Positions 1 to 6,823 of a DNA stretch of 15,455 nt are shown here, piece after piece. The translations under genes were made by a program, and so were the position numbers. Origin of the DNA: Euzebyaceae bacterium (GTDB lineage Bacteria > Actinomycetota > Nitriliruptoria > Euzebyales > Egibacteraceae). The stretch spans positions 1 to 15,455 of the forward strand of contig JACCVM010000120.1 of NCBI GenBank assembly GCA_013698135.1. Reading direction: 5' to 3'. The first letter of the stretch is position 1. Each line of letters begins with the position of its first letter. The notes below the pieces were generated by a model, which was given only the letters and a program-made list of their open reading frames with translations, did no database searches and had not been told where the DNA came from.

Positions 1-130
1 GTGCCGTGTCCAGCGCCGGGCCCGACCAAGCCCCATCGGCGTGCACGCGGCGCAGCACTCGCCACGCCACCGCCCGCGAGGCAGCGCCTGGCGGCGGAGC
101 GGACGGTGACATGCCGGCAGCATCTGACAT
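1..130 (-). CDS. rsmB: 16S rRNA cytosine-5 methyltransferase RsmB, N-terminal fragment (partial, cut by window edge)
   Basis: Only the first 37 to 43 codons are in view; the gene runs off the left edge. The peptide contains SRAVAWRVLRRVHADGAWS, which matches the start of the NusB-like RNA-binding domain of RsmB/Sun proteins (pattern: A-x-x-V-A-x-R-V-L-x-x-V-x-x-D-G-A). The family uses SAM to methylate a cytosine of 16S rRNA; the catalytic domain is outside the window. Two in-frame ATG codons are possible, at 130 and 112. Neither has a good ribosome binding site, and I report the longer form. The gene begins 13 bases after the fmt stop, and rsmB following fmt is a common bacterial arrangement, which supports the call. 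Confidence 0.72.
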   Translation of the reverse strand, partial: MSDAAGMSPSAPPPGAASRAVAWRVLRRVHADGAWSGPALDTA

Positions 131-143
131 TGGAGCGCTGGGT

Positions 144-1079
144 TCAGTCACCCAGGTACTCCCCCTGCGGTCGGTATCCGTTGACGAAGGCGCTGCCGGC
201 CATGCGCGGCTTGCCTGCCGGCTGCACCTCCACCAGTACCAGCCCGCCACCACCGCAGGCGACGACCGGTCCCGCTGGGCATAACGCGACCACCTGACCG
301 GGTACCGCGGCCCCGGCGGTGACCCCCGCCTCGGCCAGCAGAGCACGGTGGACCTTGAGCCGCTCGCCGCGCAGCACGGTCCATGCCCCCGGCACCGGGT
401 TGTAGGCGCGGACGGCCCGCTCCAGCACCGCTGCGGGCGCCGCCCAGTCCAGCCGCGCGTCGGCGGGAGCCACCTTGGGCGCGTAGGAGGCGCGCTCGTG
501 ATCCTGGGCCCGCAGCGCCAGCGACCCATCCACCAGACCCCCGACCGCCTCGACCAGCAAGCGAGCACCGAGCACGGCCAGCCGCTGCGTCAGCGAACCG
601 GCGGTCTCGTCGTCGCCGACCGTCACCGCGCGGCGCGCCAGCACGGGACCGGTGTCCATGCCCTGCTCGAGCAGGAAGCAGGTCACACCCGTCTCGGGGT
701 CGCCCGCCAGCAGGCTGTGGGTCACCGGCGCCGCCCCCCGCCACGCCGGCAGCAACGAGAAGTGCAGGTTGACGAAGCCCCGTCCGCCGGCGTCGACGAC
801 CTCGATGGGAAGCAGCGCCCCGTAGGCCACCACCGCGCAGGCGTCCACGGCGAGACGCGTCAAGTCGTCGCGGATCTCGCGGGCGCGCTGCGGCTGCCAC
901 ACCGGGATTCCGGCGGCGGTCGCGGTGATCTTGACCGGTGGGGCTGACAGCAGGTGCCCTCGGCCGCTGGGGCGGTCCGGATTCGTGACGACGGCCGCGA
1001 CTTCGACGCCCTGGGCTCGCAAGAACGCTTCGAGGGCGGGCACGGCGGCGGCCGGAGTGCCGAAGAAGGCGATGCGCAT
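144..1079 (-). CDS. fmt: Methionyl-tRNA formyltransferase
   Basis: This 311-residue protein has the usual length for the family. It transfers a formyl group from 10-formyltetrahydrofolate to initiator Met-tRNA in the cytoplasm. The N-terminus MRIAFFGTP is the typical first strand of the Rossmann-like domain. The active-site segment HFSLLPAWRGAAP sits at residues 106-118. The catalytic triad of the formyltransferase fold is present as Asn104, His106 and Asp142 (in MDTGP). The C-terminal tRNA-binding domain follows from about residue 205 (YAPKV onward). The frame is open upstream to 1211, but family alignment fixes the start at the ATG at 1079. No clear Shine-Dalgarno sequence precedes it. The gene lies 49 bases after def, so the enzymes that add and remove the formyl group are neighbours and probably cotranscribed. 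Confidence 0.96.
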   Translation of the reverse strand: MRIAFFGTPAAAVPALEAFLRAQGVEVAAVVTNPDRPSGRGHLLSAPPVKITATAAGIPVWQPQRAREIRDDLTRLAVDACAVVAYGALLPIEVVDAGGRGFVNLHFSLLPAWRGAAPVTHSLLAGDPETGVTCFLLEQGMDTGPVLARRAVTVGDDETAGSLTQRLAVLGARLLVEAVGGLVDGSLALRAQDHERASYAPKVAPADARLDWAAPAAVLERAVRAYNPVPGAWTVLRGERLKVHRALLAEAGVTAGAAVPGQVVALCPAGPVVACGGGGLVLVEVQPAGKPRMAGSAFVNGYRPQGEYLGD

Positions 1080-1128
1080 CGCGGTCAATCTAGGCCGCCG
1101 ACCGTCTGACCCGCCCGTGAACGCTGCC

Positions 1129-1653
1129 TCACACCACAGGCCCATCCTGGCCGCCGACCGGGTGCTCCAGTTCACCGGCGCGGATGCGTCGCATCGCCTC
1201 CTTGCGGTCATGGCGCGCCAGGTGGTCGATGAACAGGATGCCGTTGAGGTGATCGAGCTCGTGCAGCAGCATCCGGGCGCGCACGCCCTCGCCGCGCTCC
1301 TCGCGAGGCTGGCCGTGCACGTCGACCCCCTGCAGGTGCGCGCGCAGCGGCCGGACGGTTGGGAAGTACAGCCCGGGAAAGGACAGGCAGCCCTCTTCGC
1401 CGTCCTGCATCTCTTCGGACGTGTCGATCACCGTCGGGTTGACCAGCGCTCCCCGGTCGTCTCCCAACTCCCAAACGAAGACGCGCTGGAGGACCCCGAC
1501 CTGGTTGGCGGCGATCGCCGCGCCAGCAGCCGAATGCAGCGTCAGCATCATGTCGTCGGCCAGGCGGCGAAGGTCATCGTCGAACGCAATGACCTCCGCC
1601 GCGCGCTGGCGCAGGACCGGGTCGCCGAACAGGCGGATAGGCAGCAGGGGCAC
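1129..1653 (-). CDS. def: Peptide deformylase
   Basis: This 174-residue metalloenzyme removes the formyl group from the N-terminal methionine of new proteins. All three family motifs are visible: GAAIAANQ at residues 44-51 (a variant of G-x-G-x-A-A-x-Q with Ala for the second Gly), EGCLS at 87-91 with metal ligand Cys89, and HELDH at 131-135 with the two metal-binding histidines and catalytic Glu132. The frame is open upstream to 1755, inside priA, but the protein should begin at the GTG at 1653. A strong GGAGGA site at 1657-1662 precedes that codon, and the N-terminus (PIRLFGDPVLR) matches the family. It starts 13 bases after the priA stop and is followed by fmt, its functional partner. Confidence 0.96.
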   Translation of the reverse strand: MPLLPIRLFGDPVLRQRAAEVIAFDDDLRRLADDMMLTLHSAAGAAIAANQVGVLQRVFVWELGDDRGALVNPTVIDTSEEMQDGEEGCLSFPGLYFPTVRPLRAHLQGVDVHGQPREERGEGVRARMLLHELDHLNGILFIDHLARHDRKEAMRRIRAGELEHPVGGQDGPVV

Positions 1654-1656
1654 GAA

Positions 1657-1662
1657 TCCTCC
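1657..1662 (-). promoter_or_regulatory. Ribosome binding site of def
   Basis: GGAGGA on the minus strand, three bases before the GTG at 1653. It decides the def start against the longer frame that begins inside priA. Confidence 0.75.
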
Positions 1663-1666
1663 GGCG

Positions 1667-3562
1667 CTACAGCAGTGGGTCGACGTCGAGGCGTACCGAG
1701 CGGCCCGCCTTCGACCAGGCGCGGCGCAGCGGCGCCAGCGACGACAGCGTGCCACGCAGGTCGCCTGACTTCACGATCAGCGCATGCGCAAGGTCGGGCC
1801 CCAGGACCTCGTCGCCGGCCGGAAGGGCCTTCTGCAAATCGGCCACGACTGCCGCGGCGGTCTCGCCGTCGCGCAGCGCGAGCCGCACCAGCGACGCCGC
1901 CGGCGGGTAGCGCAGCTGCGCTCGCCACGGCGCCTCGCGCTGCCAAAAGCCCAGCGGATCGGAGCGGACCAGGGCCTGCACCGCGTGGTGTCGCGGCTGT
2001 TGGGTCTGCACCACCACCCGCTGCGACCACCGTGCCGCGGCGAACCACAGCCGCAGGGCATCCTCGGCCGCGTCCAGGGCGGGACGTCCGAGCATGGCGT
2101 CGGCGTCGGGCAGCACCGTGATGTCGGCGGACGCCGAGCCCAGCCACGCGGGCCTGCTGACCACGCTGCCGCGGGTCATGACCCCGATGGCCGGTCGGCT
2201 GCGAGGCCCGGCGGCGTCGTAGCCCTCCATGCGCACGACCTCGGCGGAGGCATGGCTGCGGGCGAGCTCGCTGGCCAGACGCCCGGCTCCCGCCGCCAGC
2301 GGGACGGCCCGCTGATCCCCGCAGACCGGGCAGGCGAACGCCTGACCGACCCAGCCGCACGCCGGGCAGCGCCAGCCGGCGTCGTCGCCGACGACGCTGA
2401 GCGACCCAGCGCAGTCGGGGCAGGTCAGCCGCCGCCGGCAGCCCCGGCAGGCTAGGGCCGCGCCCTGCCCGCCTCGGCTGGCCAGGACCACGGCAGCGCC
2501 GCCCTTCCCAACCACCTGGGAAAGCGCTCGCGCCGCGGGCTCAGCGAAGCGCGCGCGCCGGGTACCCGGTCGGGGGTCGGACAGGTCGACCACGTCGATG
2601 CGGGGAGCACGCCGGCGTTGGGTGGCGCGGTCGGCGGTCACCCCCGTCACGTGGCCCGCCTCCAGCAGCTTCCACAGGTTGGCGCTGGGCAGGTCGCCCA
2701 GCAGCACGCATGTCGCTCCCGCCATCCTCGCCCTGGCCAGGGCGACCTCCCGAGCGTGCTGGCGAGGGCTGCGACGCTCCTTGTAGGCGGGATTCGCCTC
2801 GTCGTCGACCAAGACCAGCCCCAGGTCGGCCACCGGGGCGAAGACTGCGGCGCGCTCACCGACCGCCAGGCGGGCGTGGCCCGCCCGGCCTCGCAGGAAG
2901 GCGCGGTAGCGGTCACGAGGGCTCTCGGCCCGCCAGTCCACGCCTGCCGACACCGCCAATGCCGCGTCGGGCAGCCGCGACGCGGGATCGGGACCCAGCA
3001 CCAGGACACCCCTGCCGGCCCCGAGGCAGCGGGCGATCAGGTCGGTGACCAGCGCGGTGCCGTCATCGTCGGGCAGGGCCCGCAACCAGTAGGCCTGCCC
3101 CGACGGGCTCGCCGCCGCCTGCAGCAGCGCCGAGGCGCCGTAGGGCCGCCACCGCGGGCTGGGGCAAGCCGGATGAGCCGCCCGCTCCACCTCGGCGGGT
3201 CGGCCCCATCCGGCCGCCTCGCGTTCCACCCCGGCCACCCGCTGCGGGAGCGCATGGCGCAAGACATCGGCCAGCTTCGCCGCGTAACGGTCTGCCACCC
3301 ACTGATACAGCGCCAGGTCGGACGCGTCGAACCACGCGAACTCCCCCTGCATCAGGGACAGCGCTCGGATGCCTTCGGGGGCGATATGCGGCTCGTCGCC
3401 GACTTCCACCACCCACCCGGTGCGCCGGCGCCCGGCGAACACCACCCGCACCTGCGACCCGACTCCAACTTGCATCCCGTCGGGCACCGAGTAGTCAAAG
3501 GGCCGATCCAGATGCGCAGGCGCCACCCCAACCACCACCCGCGCAAACCGCGCCATCACCAT
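1667..3562 (-). CDS. priA: PriA-like primosomal protein N', helicase motifs degenerate
   Basis: This is a 631-residue PriA homologue, the family that restarts stalled replication forks. The N-terminal 3'-DNA-binding domain is recognisable (residues 5-105; DRPFDYSVP near 19-27). Eight zinc-binding cysteines are intact at 372, 375, 381, 384, 399, 402, 411 and 414. The ATPase is not: where active PriA has the Walker A loop GxTGSGKT, this protein has SPSGQAYWLRA (152-162), and the Walker B DEEH box reads VDDEANPAYK (252-261). The helicase motif VI region (FAAARWS, about 507-513) lacks the expected arginines. Actinobacterial PriA proteins are often annotated as lacking helicase activity, so this is probably a DNA- and protein-binding restart factor. 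Starts at 3562, 3559 (GTG) and 3556 are all possible; a GGAG nearby best fits 3559 or 3556. It is separated from metK by a repeat-rich 325-base gap and sits 13 bases before def. Confidence 0.9.
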   Translation of the reverse strand: MVMARFARVVVGVAPAHLDRPFDYSVPDGMQVGVGSQVRVVFAGRRRTGWVVEVGDEPHIAPEGIRALSLMQGEFAWFDASDLALYQWVADRYAAKLADVLRHALPQRVAGVEREAAGWGRPAEVERAAHPACPSPRWRPYGASALLQAAASPSGQAYWLRALPDDDGTALVTDLIARCLGAGRGVLVLGPDPASRLPDAALAVSAGVDWRAESPRDRYRAFLRGRAGHARLAVGERAAVFAPVADLGLVLVDDEANPAYKERRSPRQHAREVALARARMAGATCVLLGDLPSANLWKLLEAGHVTGVTADRATQRRRAPRIDVVDLSDPRPGTRRARFAEPAARALSQVVGKGGAAVVLASRGGQGAALACRGCRRRLTCPDCAGSLSVVGDDAGWRCPACGWVGQAFACPVCGDQRAVPLAAGAGRLASELARSHASAEVVRMEGYDAAGPRSRPAIGVMTRGSVVSRPAWLGSASADITVLPDADAMLGRPALDAAEDALRLWFAAARWSQRVVVQTQQPRHHAVQALVRSDPLGFWQREAPWRAQLRYPPAASLVRLALRDGETAAAVVADLQKALPAGDEVLGPDLAHALIVKSGDLRGTLSSLAPLRRAWSKAGRSVRLDVDPLL

Positions 3563-3625
3563 CGCTCCATGCCATCAGCATCGTCGCATCAGAAGCCGCC
3601 CGCCCCTGCACCCTGCCGCCCTCGC

Positions 3626-3797
3626 GCAACCGTGTGCATCCAACCGCGCCGGAGACGGCAACCGCGCACAACTCGCCGTCCATGCAACCGTGTGCACCGG
3701 GCCCGCGCCGGCGACGGCAACCGCACACAACTCGCCGAACCCACGCAACCGTGTGCACCCGGCCGCGCCGCCGACGAAACCGCACACGACTCGCGCC
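3626..3797. repeat. Three tandem copies of a roughly 53-base imperfect repeat
   Basis: Copies lie at 3626-3677, 3684-3736 and 3745-3797, spaced 58 and 61 bases apart. Each begins with the identical 13-mer GCAACCGTGTGCA, continues with a GC-rich middle (CCGCGCC, then GACGG or GACGA), and ends with CGCACACAACTCGCC or a close variant. Within each copy GTGTGC can pair with GCACAC near the other end (one G interrupts the match in copy 1), giving a small hairpin with a long loop. The array occupies the middle of the metK-priA gap. All frames through it are low-complexity and do not resemble a protein. The function is unknown. Confidence 0.85.
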
Positions 3798-3805
3798 GTT
3801 GAGGA

Positions 3806-3867
3806 GAACCGGGCAATCCGGAGCGCAGCGTAAAAGGGTCCATGCGAAGCGGAGGATGGCCCGGTTC
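3806..3867. repeat. 14-base inverted repeat in the metK-priA gap
   Basis: GAACCGGGCAATCC (3806-3819) is the reverse complement of 3854-3867 at 13 of 14 positions, with a 34-base loop. The loop contains GCGAAGCGGA, resembling the GCGAAGC-core element seen elsewhere in this window. The left-hand arm overlaps a second hairpin at 3860-3880, so the two structures cannot form together in one RNA. Confidence 0.6.
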
Positions 3868-3880
3868 CCGCTGGACCGGG
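3860..3880 (-). terminator. Possible terminator hairpin after metK
   Basis: Beginning 7 bases past the metK stop, CCCGGTTC (3860-3867) can pair with GGACCGGG (3873-3880) across a 5-base loop, an 8-base-pair GC-rich stem with one G-T pair. There is no run of T on the minus strand after it, so this is terminator-like only, as is common in high-GC genomes. Confidence 0.4.
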
Positions 3881-3887
3881 GTACGAG

Positions 3888-5084
3888 CTAAGCGCCGGCG
3901 GCGGAGCGCAGGTCGTCGGCGCGGTCGGTCCGCTCCCAGGTGAACCCCGACCGCCCGAAGTGCCCGTAGGCCGCGGTCGACTTGAACACCGGCTTGCGCA
4001 GGGACAGATCACGGATGATCGCGGCCGGCCGCAGATCGAACACCTCGCCGACCCCGGCCAGGATCTTGTCCGGGTCGTGCGCCTCGGTGCCGAAGGTCTC
4101 CAGCGACAGGCTGACCGGGTGGGCCACCCCGATGGCGTAGGCAACCTGCAGCTCGGCCCGCTCGGCCAGGCCGGCAGCCACGATGGTCTTGGCCACCCAA
4201 CGTGCGGCGTACGCGGCGGAGCGGTCCACCTTGGTGGAGTCCTTGCCGCTGAAGGCGCCGCCGCCGTGACGGGCCATGCCGCCGTAGGTGTCGACGATGA
4301 TCTTGCGGCCGGTCAGGCCCGTGTCGGCCTGGGGTCCGCCGAGCTCGAACCGTCCGCTTGGGTTGACCAGCACTTCATCGTGCTGCCACTCCAACTCGTC
4401 GGGGATGACCGGGGCGATGACGTGCTCGATCAGGTCGGGCGCCAGCAAGGTCTTCGTGTCGATGTCGGGCTGGTGCTGGGTGGACACCAGCACACGGCTC
4501 ACGCGCACCGGGGTGTTGCCCTCGTACTCCACGGTGACCTGCGTCTTGCCGTCGGGGCGCAGGTAGGGCACGACGCCGGCCTTGCGCACGGCGGCCAGGC
4601 GCTCGGCCAAGCGGTGCGCGAGGTGGATCGGCATGGGCATGAGCACGTCGGTCTCGCGGCACGCGTAGCCGAACATCATCCCCTGGTCGCCCGCGCCGAG
4701 GGTGTCCAGGTCGTCGGCGGAGCTGTCCTCGCGGCTCTCCAGAGACTTGTCGACCCCGCCGGCGATGTCGGGCGACTGCTCGTCCAACGCCACCATCACG
4801 CCGCAGGTGTTGCCGTCGAAGCCGGCGGCGGCCCGGTTGTAGCCGATCCCGATGACGGTCTCGCGAGCGACCTTGGCGATGTCGATGTAGGTGTCGGTCG
4901 AGATCTCGCCGGCGACCACGATCATGCCCGTGGTCACCAGCGTCTCGCAGGCGACGCGGGCGTGGTCGGGGTCAGGATCGTTGGCCAGCACCTCGTCGAG
5001 AACCGCGTCGGAGATCTGGTCGGCGACCTTGTCGGGGTGCCCCTCGGTGACCGACTCGGAGGTGAACAACCAGCGACGGCTCAT
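3888..5084 (-). CDS. metK: S-adenosylmethionine synthetase
   Basis: This 398-residue enzyme makes S-adenosylmethionine from methionine and ATP in the cytoplasm. Length and motifs are standard: SESVTEGHPDK at residues 9-19 with the ATP-binding His16, GAGDQGMMFGYA at 130-141 (family signature 1), and the phosphate-binding loop GGGAFSGKD at 274-282 (signature 2). The start is the ATG at 5084; an AAAGGA lies upstream at a rather long 10-base spacing. A 110-base spacer separates it from coaBC and contains a long inverted repeat built from two copies of a small repeat. Downstream is another inverted-repeat region. The gene therefore sits between two structured segments and might be regulated separately from its neighbours. 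No SAM riboswitch could be recognised. Confidence 0.98.
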   Translation of the reverse strand: MSRRWLFTSESVTEGHPDKVADQISDAVLDEVLANDPDPDHARVACETLVTTGMIVVAGEISTDTYIDIAKVARETVIGIGYNRAAAGFDGNTCGVMVALDEQSPDIAGGVDKSLESREDSSADDLDTLGAGDQGMMFGYACRETDVLMPMPIHLAHRLAERLAAVRKAGVVPYLRPDGKTQVTVEYEGNTPVRVSRVLVSTQHQPDIDTKTLLAPDLIEHVIAPVIPDELEWQHDEVLVNPSGRFELGGPQADTGLTGRKIIVDTYGGMARHGGGAFSGKDSTKVDRSAAYAARWVAKTIVAAGLAERAELQVAYAIGVAHPVSLSLETFGTEAHDPDKILAGVGEVFDLRPAAIIRDLSLRKPVFKSTAAYGHFGRSGFTWERTDRADDLRSAAGA

Positions 5085-5112
5085 GGGGTCGGGATCCTTT
5101 GCTCGGCCTGAT

Positions 5113-5138
5113 GTCCTACCGCTTCGCTACTTGAGGAC
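5113..5138 (-). repeat. GCGAAGC-core palindromic element, copy A
   Basis: This is a 26-base element whose minus strand starts GTCCTC and ends GGTAGGAC around the core TAGCGAAGCGG. The outer GTCCT/AGGAC arms are complementary. It differs from copy D (7482-7507) at two positions and lies in the coaBC-metK spacer in the opposite orientation to copies C and D. Confidence 0.7.
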
Positions 5139-5191
5139 GGTACGGCGCTGCCGAGGATAAGCGAGCTCGCGCTCAAGCAGCGAAGCGGTAG
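5116..5191. repeat. Long inverted repeat between coaBC and metK
   Basis: CTACCGCTTCGCTACTTGAG (5116-5135) is the reverse complement of 5172-5191 at 19 of 20 positions, enclosing 36 bases. The enclosed sequence contains two more self-complementary segments: CGGCGCTGCCG at 5143-5153 and the perfect palindrome GCGAGCTCGC at 5161-5170. The whole could fold as a long stem topped by two small hairpins, in the coaBC-metK transcript or as cruciform DNA. There is no T-run, so it does not look like a simple terminator. Confidence 0.75.
5172..5191 (+). repeat. GCGAAGC-core palindromic element, partial copy B
   Basis: CTCAAGCAGCGAAGCGGTAG matches the inner 20 bases of copy A, read on the opposite strand, with one difference. 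The outer GTC/GAC ends are missing. It ends four bases before the coaBC stop codon. Confidence 0.65.
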
Positions 5192-5194
5192 CGC

Positions 5195-6466
5195 TTATGA
5201 CTGCTGGCGCTGCACCAGCAGCGCCTCGATCTGGTCGCACACGACGCCAGCCAGCTCGGCCTTGGTGGTCAGCCCCACCTCTGCCCGCAAGCCGTCCGCA
5301 CCCAGCAGCAGCGCCCGGTTGGTGTCGACGTTGAAGCCGGCGTCGGCCATGTCGACGCGATTGACGACGATGAGGTCCATGCCCTTGCGGTGCAGCTTGT
5401 CTCGCCCACGCTCCTCCTCCAGGTCCGTCTCCGCCGCGAAGCCGACCAGCAACGGTGCCGGCCCCGGGATCGCACCCTCGGACTGACGCCTGCGCCGGTC
5501 GGCACCAAGCTCGGCGAGGATGTCGGGGTTGCGCTCCAGCTCGACGGAGCCGAGTTCGAGGTGCTCCTTGCGGATCTTCTGCCGGTGGTAGACGGTGGGG
5601 CGGAAGTCGGCGACGGCGGCGGCTTTGATCACGACATCGGCGTCGACGGCGAGCTCGAGCACGGCATCGCGCATCTGTAGCGCCGTCTCGACGGAGTGGG
5701 TGCTCACGCCGGCGGGCTCGGGCAGCCAGGTGGGGCCGCTGACCAGCTCCACCCTGGCCCCTCGTCGCGAGCATTCCGCGGCCAGGGCGTAGCCCATCTT
5801 TCCGCTGGAACGATTGCCGATGTAGCGGACCGGGTCGATCGGTTCGCGCGTGCCACCGGCGGTCACGACGACCCGCTGGCCGGCCAGCGGTCTCGAAGGC
5901 CGCAACGCCGCAGCCATCGCCGCGACGATCGTGGCGGGGTCGACTAGACGGCCCGGCCCGACATCTCCGCCGGCCAGCTCTCCCTCGTCGGGACCGACCA
6001 CGAGCACGCCGCGGCGCGCGAGTGTGGCGATGTTGTCCTGGGTGGCGGTGTGCGACCACATCTCGGTGTGCATCGCCGGCGCGACGACCACGGGGCAGGT
6101 CAGGCACGTGAAGGTGCTCGACACCAGGTCGTCAGCCAGGCCGGCCGCGAACTTGGCGATGAGGTTGGCCGTGGCTGGTGCGAAGACGGCGATGTCGGCC
6201 TCGCGGGCGAGGCGCACGTGGTGGATGGCATGCGCCTCGTCGAAGATGCCGGTGTGCGCCGGCCGGCCGGTCAGTCCGGCGAAGGTGGCGGCACCGACGA
6301 ACTGCGTCGCCCCAGGCGTCAGGACCACTTGCACGGTGGCGCCGCCCTTGACCAGCTCCCGTGCCAGCGCGGCGGCCTTGTAGGCGGCGATCCCACCGCT
6401 GACCCCGAGCAGCACGTGCCGGCCGCTCAGCTCCTTAGCGGCAAAGTCCTGGGCGAAGCCGACCAT
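5195..6466 (-). CDS. coaBC: Bifunctional phosphopantothenoylcysteine decarboxylase / phosphopantothenate-cysteine ligase (CoaBC, Dfp)
   Basis: This 423-residue fusion catalyses two successive steps of coenzyme A synthesis. The flavin-dependent decarboxylase (CoaC, about 1-185) shows GVSGGIAAYK at 21-30, the catalytic-histidine region HHVRLA at 82-87, and PAMHTEMW at 130-137. The ligase (CoaB, about 195-423) shows GGTREPIDPVRYIGNRSSGKMG near 204-225, the dimerisation/active-site segment AAVADFRP at 283-290, the lysine region KIRKE at 297-301, and VGFAAETD at 341-348. Two CoaC features differ from the E. coli enzyme: the PxMNxxMW motif has His133 for Asn, and the segment normally reading ACGDxGPGR reads AGGDVGPGR, so the flap cysteine is Gly166. 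The ATG at 6466 has no clear ribosome binding site but lies 21 bases after the rpoZ stop. Confidence 0.95.
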   Translation of the reverse strand: MVGFAQDFAAKELSGRHVLLGVSGGIAAYKAAALARELVKGGATVQVVLTPGATQFVGAATFAGLTGRPAHTGIFDEAHAIHHVRLAREADIAVFAPATANLIAKFAAGLADDLVSSTFTCLTCPVVVAPAMHTEMWSHTATQDNIATLARRGVLVVGPDEGELAGGDVGPGRLVDPATIVAAMAAALRPSRPLAGQRVVVTAGGTREPIDPVRYIGNRSSGKMGYALAAECSRRGARVELVSGPTWLPEPAGVSTHSVETALQMRDAVLELAVDADVVIKAAAVADFRPTVYHRQKIRKEHLELGSVELERNPDILAELGADRRRRQSEGAIPGPAPLLVGFAAETDLEEERGRDKLHRKGMDLIVVNRVDMADAGFNVDTNRALLLGADGLRAEVGLTTKAELAGVVCDQIEALLVQRQQS

Positions 6467-6487
6467 GTCGCCGCAGCGCCGTGCGGG

Positions 6488-6823
6488 CTAGGCGTTCTCG
6501 TCGTCGGAGGGCAGCGCCACGACCTGGGCATCGCCGCCGCCGTCGTCGTCGACGTCGTCGCCGTCGCTGCCCAGCAGCGCTTCGGCCTGGGCCTTGGCGT
6601 CTCCGGGGTACTGGGGCACGATCTTCTCCTGGGCGATCTCCTCCAGCGCGATCGACAGGGGCTTGTTGGAGTCGACCTGGTCGACCAGCGGCCGCACGTA
6701 CTGACCGAGTCCCTCGCCGAGGGAGTGGTAGTAGGCGTTGATCTCACGCGCGCGGCGGGCCGACAGGTGCACGAGGGTGTACTTGCTGTCGACCTTTGAC
6801 AGCAGCTCGTCGATGGTGGCGAT
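6488..6823 (-). CDS. rpoZ: DNA-directed RNA polymerase omega subunit, apparent AUC start
   Basis: Omega is a small subunit that helps RNA polymerase assemble and binds the large beta' subunit. The conserved core reads SKYTLVHLSARRAREINAYYHSLGEG, followed by KPLSIALEEIAQEKI; a final acidic tail (DGDDVDDDGGGDAQ) is variable sequence. The first standard start codon in frame is the GTG at 6772, which would remove the conserved IDELL..DSKYTL segment. Translation must begin further up, and the only room is between an in-frame TGA at 6830-6832 and that GTG. The ATC at 6821-6823 gives (M)ATIDELLSKVDSKYTLV, the expected N-terminus, with GGGAG 10 bases upstream. That start makes 111 residues. A CTG further in, a sequencing error, or an ATG-to-ATC mutation are alternatives. 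It is followed by coaBC. Confidence 0.85.
   Translation of the reverse strand: MATIDELLSKVDSKYTLVHLSARRAREINAYYHSLGEGLGQYVRPLVDQVDSNKPLSIALEEIAQEKIVPQYPGDAKAQAEALLGSDGDDVDDDGGGDAQVVALPSDDENA

Noticed and set aside
1..297. Plus-strand open frames at the left edge
   Set aside because: They are antisense to the rsmB fragment and the fmt end and carry low-complexity Pro/Thr/Ser sequence.
925..2121. Long plus-strand open frame of 398 codons across fmt, def and priA
   Set aside because: It lies opposite three well-supported genes, has Arg/Pro/Ala-rich low-complexity sequence with no domain, and such antisense frames are expected at this GC content.
3626..3797. CRISPR array
   Set aside because: The intervals are irregular, similarity covers nearly the complete unit instead of short repeats with unique spacers, and no cas genes are near.
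2618..3802. Plus-strand open frame running through priA into the repeat array
   Set aside because: It is a shadow of priA extended through repeats, with no conserved sequence.
3575..4144. Minus-strand open frame in the metK-priA gap and metK tail
   Set aside because: It overlaps metK in another frame and otherwise translates the tandem repeats; no start site or protein similarity is visible.
5116..5191. tRNA gene suggested by the cloverleaf-like fold
   Set aside because: The stem is 20 base pairs with only two short hairpins, and there is no T-loop or D-loop sequence and no acceptor geometry.
5085..5194. SAM riboswitch before metK
   Set aside because: I could not find the conserved core of a known SAM riboswitch class; the structure is explained by inverted repeat copies. 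A covariance-model search would settle it.
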